DNA of 49,023 bases, from the NCBI GenBank assembly GCA_900540045.1, contig UQEF01000008.1, positions 1 through 49,023 of the forward strand, read 5' to 3'. The notes beneath the pieces were generated by a model that was not told the DNA's origin, did not search any database, and saw nothing but the letters and a program-made list of their open reading frames with translations. Within the stretch, counting starts at the first letter, position 1. Each line of letters begins with the position of its first letter. Below are positions 42,351-49,023 of the stretch, piece after piece. The stretch comes from an uncultured Eubacteriales bacterium (lineage in GTDB: Bacteria; Bacillota; Clostridia; Christensenellales; Aristaeellaceae). The position numbers and the translations under genes are program-made.

Positions 42351-44084
42351 TTACAGCTTTTCTTCTCCGGACCCGCTCTCCCCTTCGGAAGGCGCGCTTT
42401 CGGGCGCCGTGCCGGGCTCCCTTGCGGGGCGCTCCCCGCTTCCGCCTTCCGGCATTGCTTCAGGTGTTTCTCTCCGGCCACCGCCAAATCCGCCCCGGCC
42501 GCCGCCGAAGCCCATGCCGCCGGTGGAATCGGTGGTCATCTGCACGGACTGGCTGTTGCCGCCCATGGTCACGGTATAGGTTTCGCCGTCCGTAAAGCGG
42601 TCGGAATAGAGAACCGCGTGGCTATAGGCATGCAGCGTCTCAAAGCGGATCAGCACATTTCCGGCACTGTCAAGCACCTCCAGGACGCCGGAGCCGGACG
42701 CGTTCATCACCGTACCGGGGATGGAGGGGTCGCTCACACCCTGGGCCATGCCGGCGGAGCCCACGGCGGCCACCGTGCCGCCGGTCAGGGTGAAGGAGCC
42801 ATCGTAATCCAGCGCACCGTCGCCGCCGCTTTCGGGGCCGTTGACATACAGCTCGCCGCCGGTCATTTCCAGATCGCCGTTGACATCCACGCCGTCACCG
42901 GAGGCGGAGACAGAGATCACGCCGCCGCTGATATGCACGGTGCCCGTGGAGGAGGCAAAGCGGTCGCGGCCAAACCGGCCCGACGCTCCGAAGGTGCCCT
43001 CGTCGGAGCTGGTGGCGGAATCCCCGCCTGCCCCGTTGATGCCGTCATCGCTGGCGGTGATGCTGATCTCGCCGCCGGAGAGGGTCACGCCGGTGCCCTC
43101 CAATCCTTCGTAGGAACGGGTCACGGTGATGGTTCCGCCGGAGACGGTCAGCGTGTTGTCGGCATGCACGCCGTCGTCGCCGGTGGCAAGGGTCATCTCG
43201 CCACCGGAAACAGTCACATCCACCGCATGCAGCGCGTCGTCCACGCTGTCGATGGAGAGGGTGCCGCCGGAGAGGGTCAGCGTGGTTTCGGCCTTCACGC
43301 CCTTCTGGCTGGGCGTATCCTCCTCGGCCTGCTGCTCCCAGCCGCCCCGGCTGCCCCAGCCGTCGGAAGCCGTCTGGCTCACGGACGCGCTGCCCTCGCC
43401 GGTGGTAATGGTGAGCGTGCCGCCCGCGATAGCGACAAAGCCACGGTCCGCATCCTCGGCGTTGGTGGCCTTGATGCCGTCTCCGGTCTGGGCGCTGATG
43501 GTGATGGTCCCGCCGCCGATGGTGACCTCGTCCTTGCCGACCAGGCCGTCATCCACGGCGCTTACGGTGATGTCTCCGCTCACGATGCGCAGCGAATCGC
43601 GGCAGTTGATCCCGTCCAGCCAGGCGCTTTCGATGGTGAGCGCGCCGGTCCCGTTGATGGTCAGGTCGTCGCGCACATAGATGGCCGCGTCGTTATCCTC
43701 CTCGGCAGGCGTGGCCGAACCCTGCGTGAGGGAATTGACGCTGCCCTCCGCCAGGGTCAGAATCAGCTTGTCGCAGCCGTCGGAGGTCAGCGCCGCCCCA
43801 TCCTCGTTGTGGACGCTCACGCCGTCCAGCAGGAGCCATACGTCGCCCTCCGTGGCCGGCGCCACCCGGATGCTGCCGTCCGCTACCTGGCCGCTCAGGC
43901 GGTAGACACCCGGCTCGGTGATGTCTACGCCGCCTTCGGTCAGGACGATGTCAACGGCCTCGGAGGGATCGGCGAGGGTAAGGTCCTTGTCGCTGAACAG
44001 GTCATCCGCCGTCTCGGCCATGACGGCGAAAAACGCGGGAATGCACAGGAGAAGCGTGCAGAGAACAGAAAAGAAACGTTTCAT
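42351..44084 (-). CDS. Secreted beta-helix carbohydrate-binding-like protein (DUF4353/Cthe_2159 type)
   Basis: A 577-residue exported protein. The signal peptide is MKRFFSVLCTLLLCIPAFFA. After it come many short parallel-beta-helix rungs with T-x-S-G-G-x-(I/L/M) and DDGI/DDALHA/GDGV-type turns (DGVHADNTLTVSGGTITV, SDDGINGAGG, GDGVDVNGDL). These acidic D-D/D-G-D turns fit calcium binding in the Cthe_2159 fold, which binds acidic sugars. The C-terminal quarter has a jelly-roll-like piece (SVQMTTDSTGG) then a Gly/Arg- and Pro/Glu/Ser-rich low-complexity tail. No sortase LPxTG is seen. The ATG at 44084 follows AAGGAGGCC. It is last of the five-gene operon and is the most likely extracellular product partner. 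Confidence 0.85.
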   Translation of the reverse strand: MKRFFSVLCTLLLCIPAFFAVMAETADDLFSDKDLTLADPSEAVDIVLTEGGVDITEPGVYRLSGQVADGSIRVAPATEGDVWLLLDGVSVHNEDGAALTSDGCDKLILTLAEGSVNSLTQGSATPAEEDNDAAIYVRDDLTINGTGALTIESAWLDGINCRDSLRIVSGDITVSAVDDGLVGKDEVTIGGGTITISAQTGDGIKATNAEDADRGFVAIAGGTLTITTGEGSASVSQTASDGWGSRGGWEQQAEEDTPSQKGVKAETTLTLSGGTLSIDSVDDALHAVDVTVSGGEMTLATGDDGVHADNTLTVSGGTITVTRSYEGLEGTGVTLSGGEISITASDDGINGAGGDSATSSDEGTFGASGRFGRDRFASSTGTVHISGGVISVSASGDGVDVNGDLEMTGGELYVNGPESGGDGALDYDGSFTLTGGTVAAVGSAGMAQGVSDPSIPGTVMNASGSGVLEVLDSAGNVLIRFETLHAYSHAVLYSDRFTDGETYTVTMGGNSQSVQMTTDSTGGMGFGGGRGGFGGGRRETPEAMPEGGSGERPAREPGTAPESAPSEGESGSGEEKL

Positions 44085-44101
44085 GGGAAAAGGCCTCCTT
44101 G

Positions 44102-44764
44102 TCACAGCTCTTCGTGGACGGGCGCGTTGCGCGTGAGAGACAGGGTGAGGTTTCCGTTGCGACAGCGCAGTTCATCCAGAAAGGCTTTTTCCTGTTTGGG
44201 GTCCTTGAGGACAACCGTATAGCGCAGCTCAAAGAGGCTGCCCATACCGGTGGTCTTGACCCCCTCCAGCCGCCAGCGGCGCGTGTGGGCGGCAAACAGG
44301 TCGTCAAACACGCCGGTGTAGTCCAGATCCTCGGGAATGGTCACGCGCAGCAGAAGCGGCTGGGAAAAAGGATGGATAAAGTGCAGGGCCAGAAGCAGCG
44401 CGCACACCACCGCCGTGAGCAGCAGCGCATACCCCGTATAGGCCATGCTGGTGGCCAGGCCGGTCCCCATGGCCAGAAAGATGAGCGTGATGTCGCGCGA
44501 GGAGCCGGGCACGGAGCGGAAGCGCACCAGGCTGAATGCGCCCAGCACCGCCACACCCGTGCCGACGTTTCCGTTGACCATGAGGATGACGGCCTGCACC
44601 ACCACGGGCAGCGTGACCAGCGAGGCGGCAAATCCCTTGCTGCACTGGCCCGTAAGCATGGCGGTGATGGCGATGAGCAGGCCGCAGGCGGCGGCGCAGA
44701 GCATCAGCACCAGCATGCTGCCGATGGACAGGCCCTGATTGACATCAAACATGGCAGACAGCAT
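44102..44764 (-). CDS. DUF4956 membrane protein
   Basis: A 220-residue membrane protein of the DUF4956 family. Four or five N-terminal helices contain GLLIAITAMLTGQCSKGFAA, MVNGNVGTGVAVLGAFSLVRFRSVPGSSRDI (the family signature) and ATSMAYTGYALL. A soluble C-terminal domain of about 75 residues has a ferredoxin-like pattern (LRVTIPEDLDYTGVFDDL; LFELRYTVVLKDPKQEKAFLDEL). In many bacteria the gene follows one for a VTC polyphosphate polymerase, as here, so it is likely a membrane partner for that enzyme. The ATG at 44764 follows GGAGGT and lies within the VTC gene end (20-base overlap). Confidence 0.9.
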   Translation of the reverse strand: MLSAMFDVNQGLSIGSMLVLMLCAAACGLLIAITAMLTGQCSKGFAASLVTLPVVVQAVILMVNGNVGTGVAVLGAFSLVRFRSVPGSSRDITLIFLAMGTGLATSMAYTGYALLLTAVVCALLLALHFIHPFSQPLLLRVTIPEDLDYTGVFDDLFAAHTRRWRLEGVKTTGMGSLFELRYTVVLKDPKQEKAFLDELRCRNGNLTLSLTRNAPVHEEL

Positions 44765-45509
44765 CGCAAACACCTCCTTTCACGGCGGCGGGGCGCATGG
44801 CGCGGGCCTGCCCCGCGCGCATGCGGGCCTCGTACACGCGGCCGTATTTGGAAAACGATGTGGGACGGATCTCGTTTTGATCCAGCGCAGCGCACAGCCA
44901 CAGCGGGATGGCGTGCGCGGTCTTGATTTCCATCAGACGCATGCCGGGCGCGAGCAGCGATTCGCCCGCCGCCCCCAGGCGCAGGTCCAGATCCGTCTGC
45001 CGGCTGCGGATATCGCGGTCGATAGTGATGCGCAGTCGGTTCGGGCTGGGCTCCAGCTCCGCGTAGGCGGTGCGGTCATAGGCCAGAAGCACGGCGGGCC
45101 GCAGCCGGTAGCGGCGCAGCATGTAGGCGATCTCCCGCCCGATCTGCCCGCCGGCGGCGGGGATGGTTTCCTGTGCCAGACATGCCATGGCACGGTCCAG
45201 CGGCAGGCAGATGCGGCGTTTATACACCACACCCTGCACCTTTTTCTTCATTTCCAAAAACACGTTGTCCCCGTCGCCCGGCACCCCATAGCTGCGCAGA
45301 CGCAGCTTCTCTTTATATACGGGCTTTTCCAGGCTGCGCCGGATGAGCAGGCTGTCAGCGGTATCCAGATAGAGGCTCAAAATGGTGCTTTCGCCGTACT
45401 GGTCCGCTTGCATGTATTCGGGCAGCACGCGCATCAGCCCTTCGTACTGAGAAGGGGTAAGCAGAAATTTGCGCTCCACGCGCTCAAAAACATAGGTGAG
45501 ATTCCCCAT
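44745..45509 (-). CDS. Polyphosphate polymerase (VTC) domain protein
   Basis: A 254-residue cytoplasmic triphosphate-tunnel enzyme of the VTC type, which in yeast Vtc4 makes polyphosphate from ATP. The tunnel's basic and acidic residues are all visible: RVERKFLL, LSLYLDT, YKEKLRLRSYG, FLEMKKKVQGVVYKRR, VLLAYDRTAYAE, LRITIDRDI, MRLMEIKTAHAIPLWL and TSFSKYGRVYE. The enzyme should thus be catalytic, though bacterial members are not all proven to make polyphosphate. It is soluble, with no SPX domain; the DUF4956 protein probably provides the membrane part. The ATG at 45509 lies one base after the stop of the 4-TM gene. Confidence 0.9.
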   Translation of the reverse strand: MGNLTYVFERVERKFLLTPSQYEGLMRVLPEYMQADQYGESTILSLYLDTADSLLIRRSLEKPVYKEKLRLRSYGVPGDGDNVFLEMKKKVQGVVYKRRICLPLDRAMACLAQETIPAAGGQIGREIAYMLRRYRLRPAVLLAYDRTAYAELEPSPNRLRITIDRDIRSRQTDLDLRLGAAGESLLAPGMRLMEIKTAHAIPLWLCAALDQNEIRPTSFSKYGRVYEARMRAGQARAMRPAAVKGGVCDAVCHV

Positions 45510-45510
45510 T

Positions 45511-45918
45511 TCAACAGCTCCCTTCCGGTTTGATTCGCCACAGGCCAAGCGTGCCGGCCAGCGTCAGCGCCCCGCCGCCCGCGAGGAACCAGTATTCCCA
45601 GCCGCCGTCCACTCCGGCGATGTCCACGATGCCCCGGTAATACAGCCCCGCCGTCACCGTGGCCAGACCCGCGAAGAGCAGGTTCTGCCATGGGCGTGCC
45701 AGAGCGGGGGAAACGGAGCGCCCGCGCGCGATGCCCCATGCCCACAGATGCACGGCGCCGCCCAGCAGCGGCACCAGAAACGCCCACGTCATCGCCCGGG
45801 AGGTAACGCCATGCCCGAATGTCTGGTAGACGGCGCTCGCCGCGGCACAGCCCCCCGCGCAGAGGACGCAGCCCAGCGTACGCCTGCGCACAGCGGGCTC
45901 AAAGGCCGATGTAGACAA
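45511..45918 (-). CDS. Four-helix membrane protein of unknown function
   Basis: A 135-residue protein with about four hydrophobic segments (TLGCVLCAGGCAAASAVYQT; AMTWAFLVPLLGGAVHLWAWGI; WQNLLFAGLATVTAGLYYRGI; YWFLAGGGALTLAGTLGLW). I do not recognise its family. The start overlaps the phosphodiester glycosidase gene by 20 bases and the stop is one base before the VTC gene, so expression is coupled to the operon. A structural role for the VTC/DUF4956 membrane complex is a guess from position. Confidence 0.75.
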   Translation of the reverse strand: MSTSAFEPAVRRRTLGCVLCAGGCAAASAVYQTFGHGVTSRAMTWAFLVPLLGGAVHLWAWGIARGRSVSPALARPWQNLLFAGLATVTAGLYYRGIVDIAGVDGGWEYWFLAGGGALTLAGTLGLWRIKPEGSC

Positions 45919-46819
45919 TGTCGCTCACCTCCCGTTCGGTAATGGTGCGGCCGTTGGTGGTGGGGTTGTTGATCACCTTGCCCTGAAAGACCATCGTGGA
46001 CGAGCCGCCGCCATCCAGGTTGTAGGCCGTTTCACAGCCGATATCCAGCATCAGATCCGCCAGCTGCACAAGGGACAGCCCCGCGCTTTCCTCCGTGCGG
46101 CCGTCCGTCACCACAAAGGCGTAGTGCAAAGACCCGATCTGTCCGATGGCCGTGCGCGGGTTGCTGGTCATGGAGCGCGCCACCTCGTCGCCGTCCGCCA
46201 CGGACACTTCTCCGTCCGTGACCAGCGCGGGCCCGAAGGAGAAGATCTGCCACAGGCCCTCGGCATCCCCGGCGGTCATGGTGCGGTCATCCGCAATGGA
46301 GAAATCGCCGGAGGCGTCTACCAGCAGCAGCTCAGTGGGCGAGGAGGCCGAGGCGCCCCGGTAGAGCACCCCGTTTCTGAGGCACCAGCCGCTTTTGCGC
46401 GAACCATAGAAGTCGCCGTTGATGGCCAGCACCGCGCCGTTTGCCCCGGCAAGCTCGCTTACGGTATCGGTCACGTTGCGGCCGAAGGTGTTTTCGGCCA
46501 GGGCCGTGCGCAAAAGGGCGGGGCTCGCCAGCCGCACGTCCGCCACATAGCAGGTGGTGCCGTCGCGCCGGAGAGTAGTGAGCTGCACGCTCATGGACTC
46601 GTCCTGATAGAAGGAGGCGTCTGCCGCCTGAGGCGCGGCCAGGGTGGCGGAGGGGGCAAGGGTTTCCAGCACCTCATCGGCGACGTCGCGCGCACGGGAT
46701 ACAATCAGCTCCCGGTGCGGGATGACGAAGGTATCCAGCAGCGCCCAGGTGAACGCCGCGATCAAAAACGCCGCGTAGCACGCGGCAAAGCGCCATGGCG
46801 CCTGGAAAAAGCCTTTCAT
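45899..46819 (-). CDS. Phosphodiester glycosidase family protein (NAGPA-like), secreted or anchored
   Basis: A 306-residue exported enzyme of the NAGPA family, named after the human GlcNAc-1-phosphodiester alpha-N-acetylglucosaminidase. The N-terminus is an uncleaved signal/anchor (AACYAAFLIAAFTWALLDTF). Core motifs are VLAINGDFYG, SFGPALVTDG, SNPRTAIGQIG, NLDGGGSSTMVFQGKVINNP (substrate pocket) and the family end REVSDIVYIG. It would cleave sugar-phosphodiester bonds outside the cell. ATG at 46819 behind GGAAAGGAGG. It is first in the operon, upstream of the 4-TM, VTC and DUF4956 genes. A -10-like TATACT (46844-46849, minus) lacks a good -35. Confidence 0.88.
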   Translation of the reverse strand: MKGFFQAPWRFAACYAAFLIAAFTWALLDTFVIPHRELIVSRARDVADEVLETLAPSATLAAPQAADASFYQDESMSVQLTTLRRDGTTCYVADVRLASPALLRTALAENTFGRNVTDTVSELAGANGAVLAINGDFYGSRKSGWCLRNGVLYRGASASSPTELLLVDASGDFSIADDRTMTAGDAEGLWQIFSFGPALVTDGEVSVADGDEVARSMTSNPRTAIGQIGSLHYAFVVTDGRTEESAGLSLVQLADLMLDIGCETAYNLDGGGSSTMVFQGKVINNPTTNGRTITEREVSDIVYIGL

Positions 46820-46990
46820 GCGGACCTCCTTTCCATGGGGCAGAGTATAGCGGCCCTTTGTGTAGGCCGTGTGAACGTGGACTGACGGACAGCCAAAGCC
46901 ACGATGGAAATTTTCGGATGCTGTGCATTTGCCCATGCCGGGGCGTGTTCCCTGAGCCTGTACAATTCCTGCACTTTTTGACGCTCCGCA

Positions 46991-47019
46991 TTGCAACCGG
47001 GCGGACGAGTCCTTATACT
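46991..47019 (+). promoter_or_regulatory. Promoter of the aconitase gene
   Basis: TTGCAA (46991-46996), 17 bases, TATACT (47014-47019). The predicted transcript starts near 47026, directly at a 7-bp stem-loop (TGCGGCC 47028-47034, GGCCGCA 47046-47052) that may protect the 5' end. Confidence 0.7.
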
Positions 47020-47084
47020 AAACACAGTGCGGCCTGCCGGAAGCGGGCCGCAAACACAGGGAAAGTGCACGGAGGACCAAAAGC

Positions 47085-49016
47085 ATGAACGTAACCCAGA
47101 AGATTCTTTCCGCCCATTTGATATCCGGCGAGCTCAAGCCGGGCAGCGAATTCGCTATCCGCATCGACCAGACGCTCACGCAGGATTCCACCGGGACCAT
47201 GGCCTATCTGCAGTTTGAGGCCATGGATGTAAAACGCGTCAAAACCGAACGCAGCATGGCCTACATCGATCACAACACCCTCCAGACCGGCTTTGAAAAC
47301 GCGGACGACCACCGCTATATCGCAAGCGTCGCCCGCAAGCACGGCATCTATCTGAGCAAGCCGGGCAACGGCATCTGCCATCAGGTGCAGCTGGAACGCA
47401 TCGGCAAGCCGGGCAAAACGCTGCTTGGCAGCGACAGCCACACCCCCACCGGCGGCGCGCTGGGCATGATCGCCATCGGCGCGGGCGGGCTGGACGTGGC
47501 GGTGGCCATGGGCGGCGGCGCGTATTATCTCAGCTGCCCCAGCGTGGTAAGCGTGCGCCTCACGGGGCGGCTCAGCCGAGGCGTGGCCGCCAAGGACGTG
47601 ATTCTGGAGCTGCTGCGCCGCCTCACCGTCAAGGGCGGCGTGGGCAAGGTGATGGAGTACACGGGGCCGGGCGTTGAGACGCTGTCCATCCCCGAACGTG
47701 CGACCATTGCCAACATGGGCGCGGAGCTGGGCGCGACGACGTCCGTGTTCCCCTCGGACGAGGTGACGCGCGGCTTCCTGAAGGCGCAGGGCCGCGAAGC
47801 GGACTTTATCCCGCTGGCCGCCGACCCGGATGCGACGTATGACGAGGCGGTGGAGATTGATCTGTCGGCGCTGGTGCCTATGGTGGCGCTGCCGCATATG
47901 CCTGACAACGTAAAGACCGTGGCCGAGACCGGCCCCATCCATGTGGATCAGGTGTGCATCGGCTCGTGCACCAACTCCAGCTATCTGGACATGATGCGCG
48001 TGGCCGCCATCCTGAAGGGCAAGACCGTGAACCCCGACGTATCGCTGGTCATCGCGCCGGGCAGCCGGCAGGTGCTGAGCATGCTCAGCGCCAACGGCGC
48101 GCTGCATGACATGATCGAGGCCGGCGCGCGCATCTGCGAAACGGCGTGCGGCTTCTGCATCGGCATGGGACAGAGCCCCTGCACCAATGCCGTGAGCGTG
48201 CGCACCAACAACCGCAACTTCTTCGGCCGCAGCGGCACCAAGAGCGCGGGCATCTACCTGGTGAGCTGCGAAACCGCCGCCGCCACCGCCCTGACCGGCG
48301 TGCTCACCGACCCGCGCGGCGTGGACGCCGATTTGGACGTGGTCATGCCGGACAGCTTCCTGTGCAACGACAATCTCATCATTCCGCCCGCTTCGGAAGA
48401 AGAGGCGGACGCGGTGGAGGTCGTCCGCGGCCCCAACATCAAGCCCTTCCCCAAGGCCGAGGCGCTGGCGGAGAGCCTCTCGGGCAAGGTGCTGCTCAAG
48501 ATGGAGGACAACATCACCACCGACCATATCATGCCCTCGGACAGCTCGCTCCTGCCCTTCCGCAGCAACATTCCCAAGCTCAGCGAGCACTGCCTCACGC
48601 CCGTGGACCCCACCTTCCCCGAACGTGCAAAGGCGGAGGGCGGCGGCTTCCTGCTGGCCGGTCAGAACTACGGGCAGGGCTCCAGCCGCGAGCATGCGGC
48701 GCTGGTGCCGCTGTACCTCAAGGTGCGTGGCGTGCTGGCCAAGAGCTTTGCGCGCATCCACCGCGCCAACCTGATCAACAACGGCATTCTGCCCCTGGAA
48801 TTTGCGAATGAGGCGGATTACGACCGCTTCTCGCAGGATGACGAGATTGCTCTGGAAAACGTGGCGGCGCTGGTGCGCGAGGGCGCAAGCCGCATTCCCG
48901 TGACGAACGTGACCAGGGGCTTCACGGCGCAGATGAAGCTGGAGCTGACCGAGCGCCAGCGCGGCATGATCCTCGCGGGCGGACTTATCAACATGATTTC
49001 CCAGCAGAACCGGTAA
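47085..49016 (+). CDS. Aconitate hydratase
   Basis: Isomerises citrate and isocitrate via cis-aconitate with a 4Fe-4S cluster. At 643 residues it is of the compact Aquifex-type aconitase class, shorter than AcnA. Motifs are the His/Asp region DHNTLQTGFEN, LLGSDSHTPTGGALGMIAIGAGGLDVAVAMGGG, cluster cysteine in CIGSCTNSSY, two more in CETACGFCIGMGQSP, then the swivel domain with DNITTDHIMPSDS and GQNYGQGSSREHAALVPLYL (catalytic Ser in SSREH). 3-isopropylmalate dehydratase was considered, but a fused swivel domain and length fit aconitase. Divergent from the NAGPA operon; the window ends 7 bases after the stop. Confidence 0.94.
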   Translation: MNVTQKILSAHLISGELKPGSEFAIRIDQTLTQDSTGTMAYLQFEAMDVKRVKTERSMAYIDHNTLQTGFENADDHRYIASVARKHGIYLSKPGNGICHQVQLERIGKPGKTLLGSDSHTPTGGALGMIAIGAGGLDVAVAMGGGAYYLSCPSVVSVRLTGRLSRGVAAKDVILELLRRLTVKGGVGKVMEYTGPGVETLSIPERATIANMGAELGATTSVFPSDEVTRGFLKAQGREADFIPLAADPDATYDEAVEIDLSALVPMVALPHMPDNVKTVAETGPIHVDQVCIGSCTNSSYLDMMRVAAILKGKTVNPDVSLVIAPGSRQVLSMLSANGALHDMIEAGARICETACGFCIGMGQSPCTNAVSVRTNNRNFFGRSGTKSAGIYLVSCETAAATALTGVLTDPRGVDADLDVVMPDSFLCNDNLIIPPASEEEADAVEVVRGPNIKPFPKAEALAESLSGKVLLKMEDNITTDHIMPSDSSLLPFRSNIPKLSEHCLTPVDPTFPERAKAEGGGFLLAGQNYGQGSSREHAALVPLYLKVRGVLAKSFARIHRANLINNGILPLEFANEADYDRFSQDDEIALENVAALVREGASRIPVTNVTRGFTAQMKLELTERQRGMILAGGLINMISQQNR

Positions 49017-49023
49017 AAAAAGG

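Noticed and set aside
42351..44084. Repetitive DNA in the beta-helix gene as a tandem repeat or CRISPR array
   Set aside because: Repeats are degenerate at DNA level and reflect protein rungs; spacing and spacer structure do not fit CRISPR.
46844..46872. Promoter of the NAGPA/VTC operon
   Set aside because: TATACT is present, but no acceptable -35 at 16-18 bases and no extended -10, so it is not listed as a feature.

Overview
The window is GC-rich bacterial DNA, densely packed with genes that often overlap by 4 to 30 bases and start from strong Shine-Dalgarno sites, with some GTG and TTG starts. The ylxM-ffh-rpsP-khpA-rimM-trmD order, the TGS-uridine kinase fusion, the BlaI/BlaR1-type pair, DUF4956/VTC proteins and canonical TTGACA-17-TATAAT promoters point to a high-GC member of Bacillota, class Clostridia, perhaps a gut lineage related to Christensenellales. 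The class is a fairly firm inference and the order is a guess. No phage, transposase, CRISPR array or rRNA was seen.

Layout. 1-3305 (minus strand): the end of an unknown plus-strand gene, then two tandem GT-C (family 39-like) membrane glycosyltransferase paralogues. 3453-8059 (minus): gyrB-gyrA. 8263-8826 (minus): a secreted protein with two peptidoglycan-binding domains. 8960-9036: tRNA-Arg(CCU). 9191-14744 (plus): a secreted M13 zinc peptidase, a TVP38/DedA-like membrane protein overlapping a two-component system, and a histidine phosphatase. 14758-17518: topoisomerase III and an SGNH hydrolase. 17667-21691: the SRP / ribosome-maturation operon. 21594-24090: a small ribbon-helix-helix-like gene on the minus strand, a holin-4-like membrane protein, surE and an RpiR-family regulator. 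24083-28022: a BaiN-like flavoprotein, a DEDDh exonuclease and a TGS-uridine kinase. 28094-30316: two family-2 glycosyltransferases. 30583-32413: an ECF-like sigma factor and a membrane partner that is probably its anti-sigma factor. 32527-36406: a secreted beta-propeller-like protein divergent from a blaI-blaR1-like pair. 36618-40425 (minus): aroA-aroC-rlmCD. 40569-42194 (minus): a lysoplasmalogenase-like protein and an AEC transporter. 42351-46819 (minus): a five-gene operon (phosphodiester glycosidase, 4-TM protein, VTC polyphosphate polymerase domain, DUF4956, secreted beta-helix protein). 47085-49016 (plus): aconitase.

Most notable. (1) A 251-bp element bounded by perfect 31-nt inverted repeats lies between two convergent genes and supplies the last codons (RGARG) and the stop codon of both. 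(2) Two divergent promoters around 33.8 kb are near-copies of each other with BlaI-type operators, which ties the beta-propeller gene to the BlaI/M56 sensor. (3) The five-gene VTC/DUF4956/NAGPA operon looks like a cell-surface polymer system of unknown product. (4) The EPSP synthase carries Ala where the glyphosate-sensitive Gly96 normally sits. (5) A 39-nt near-perfect hairpin separates khpA from rimM-trmD.
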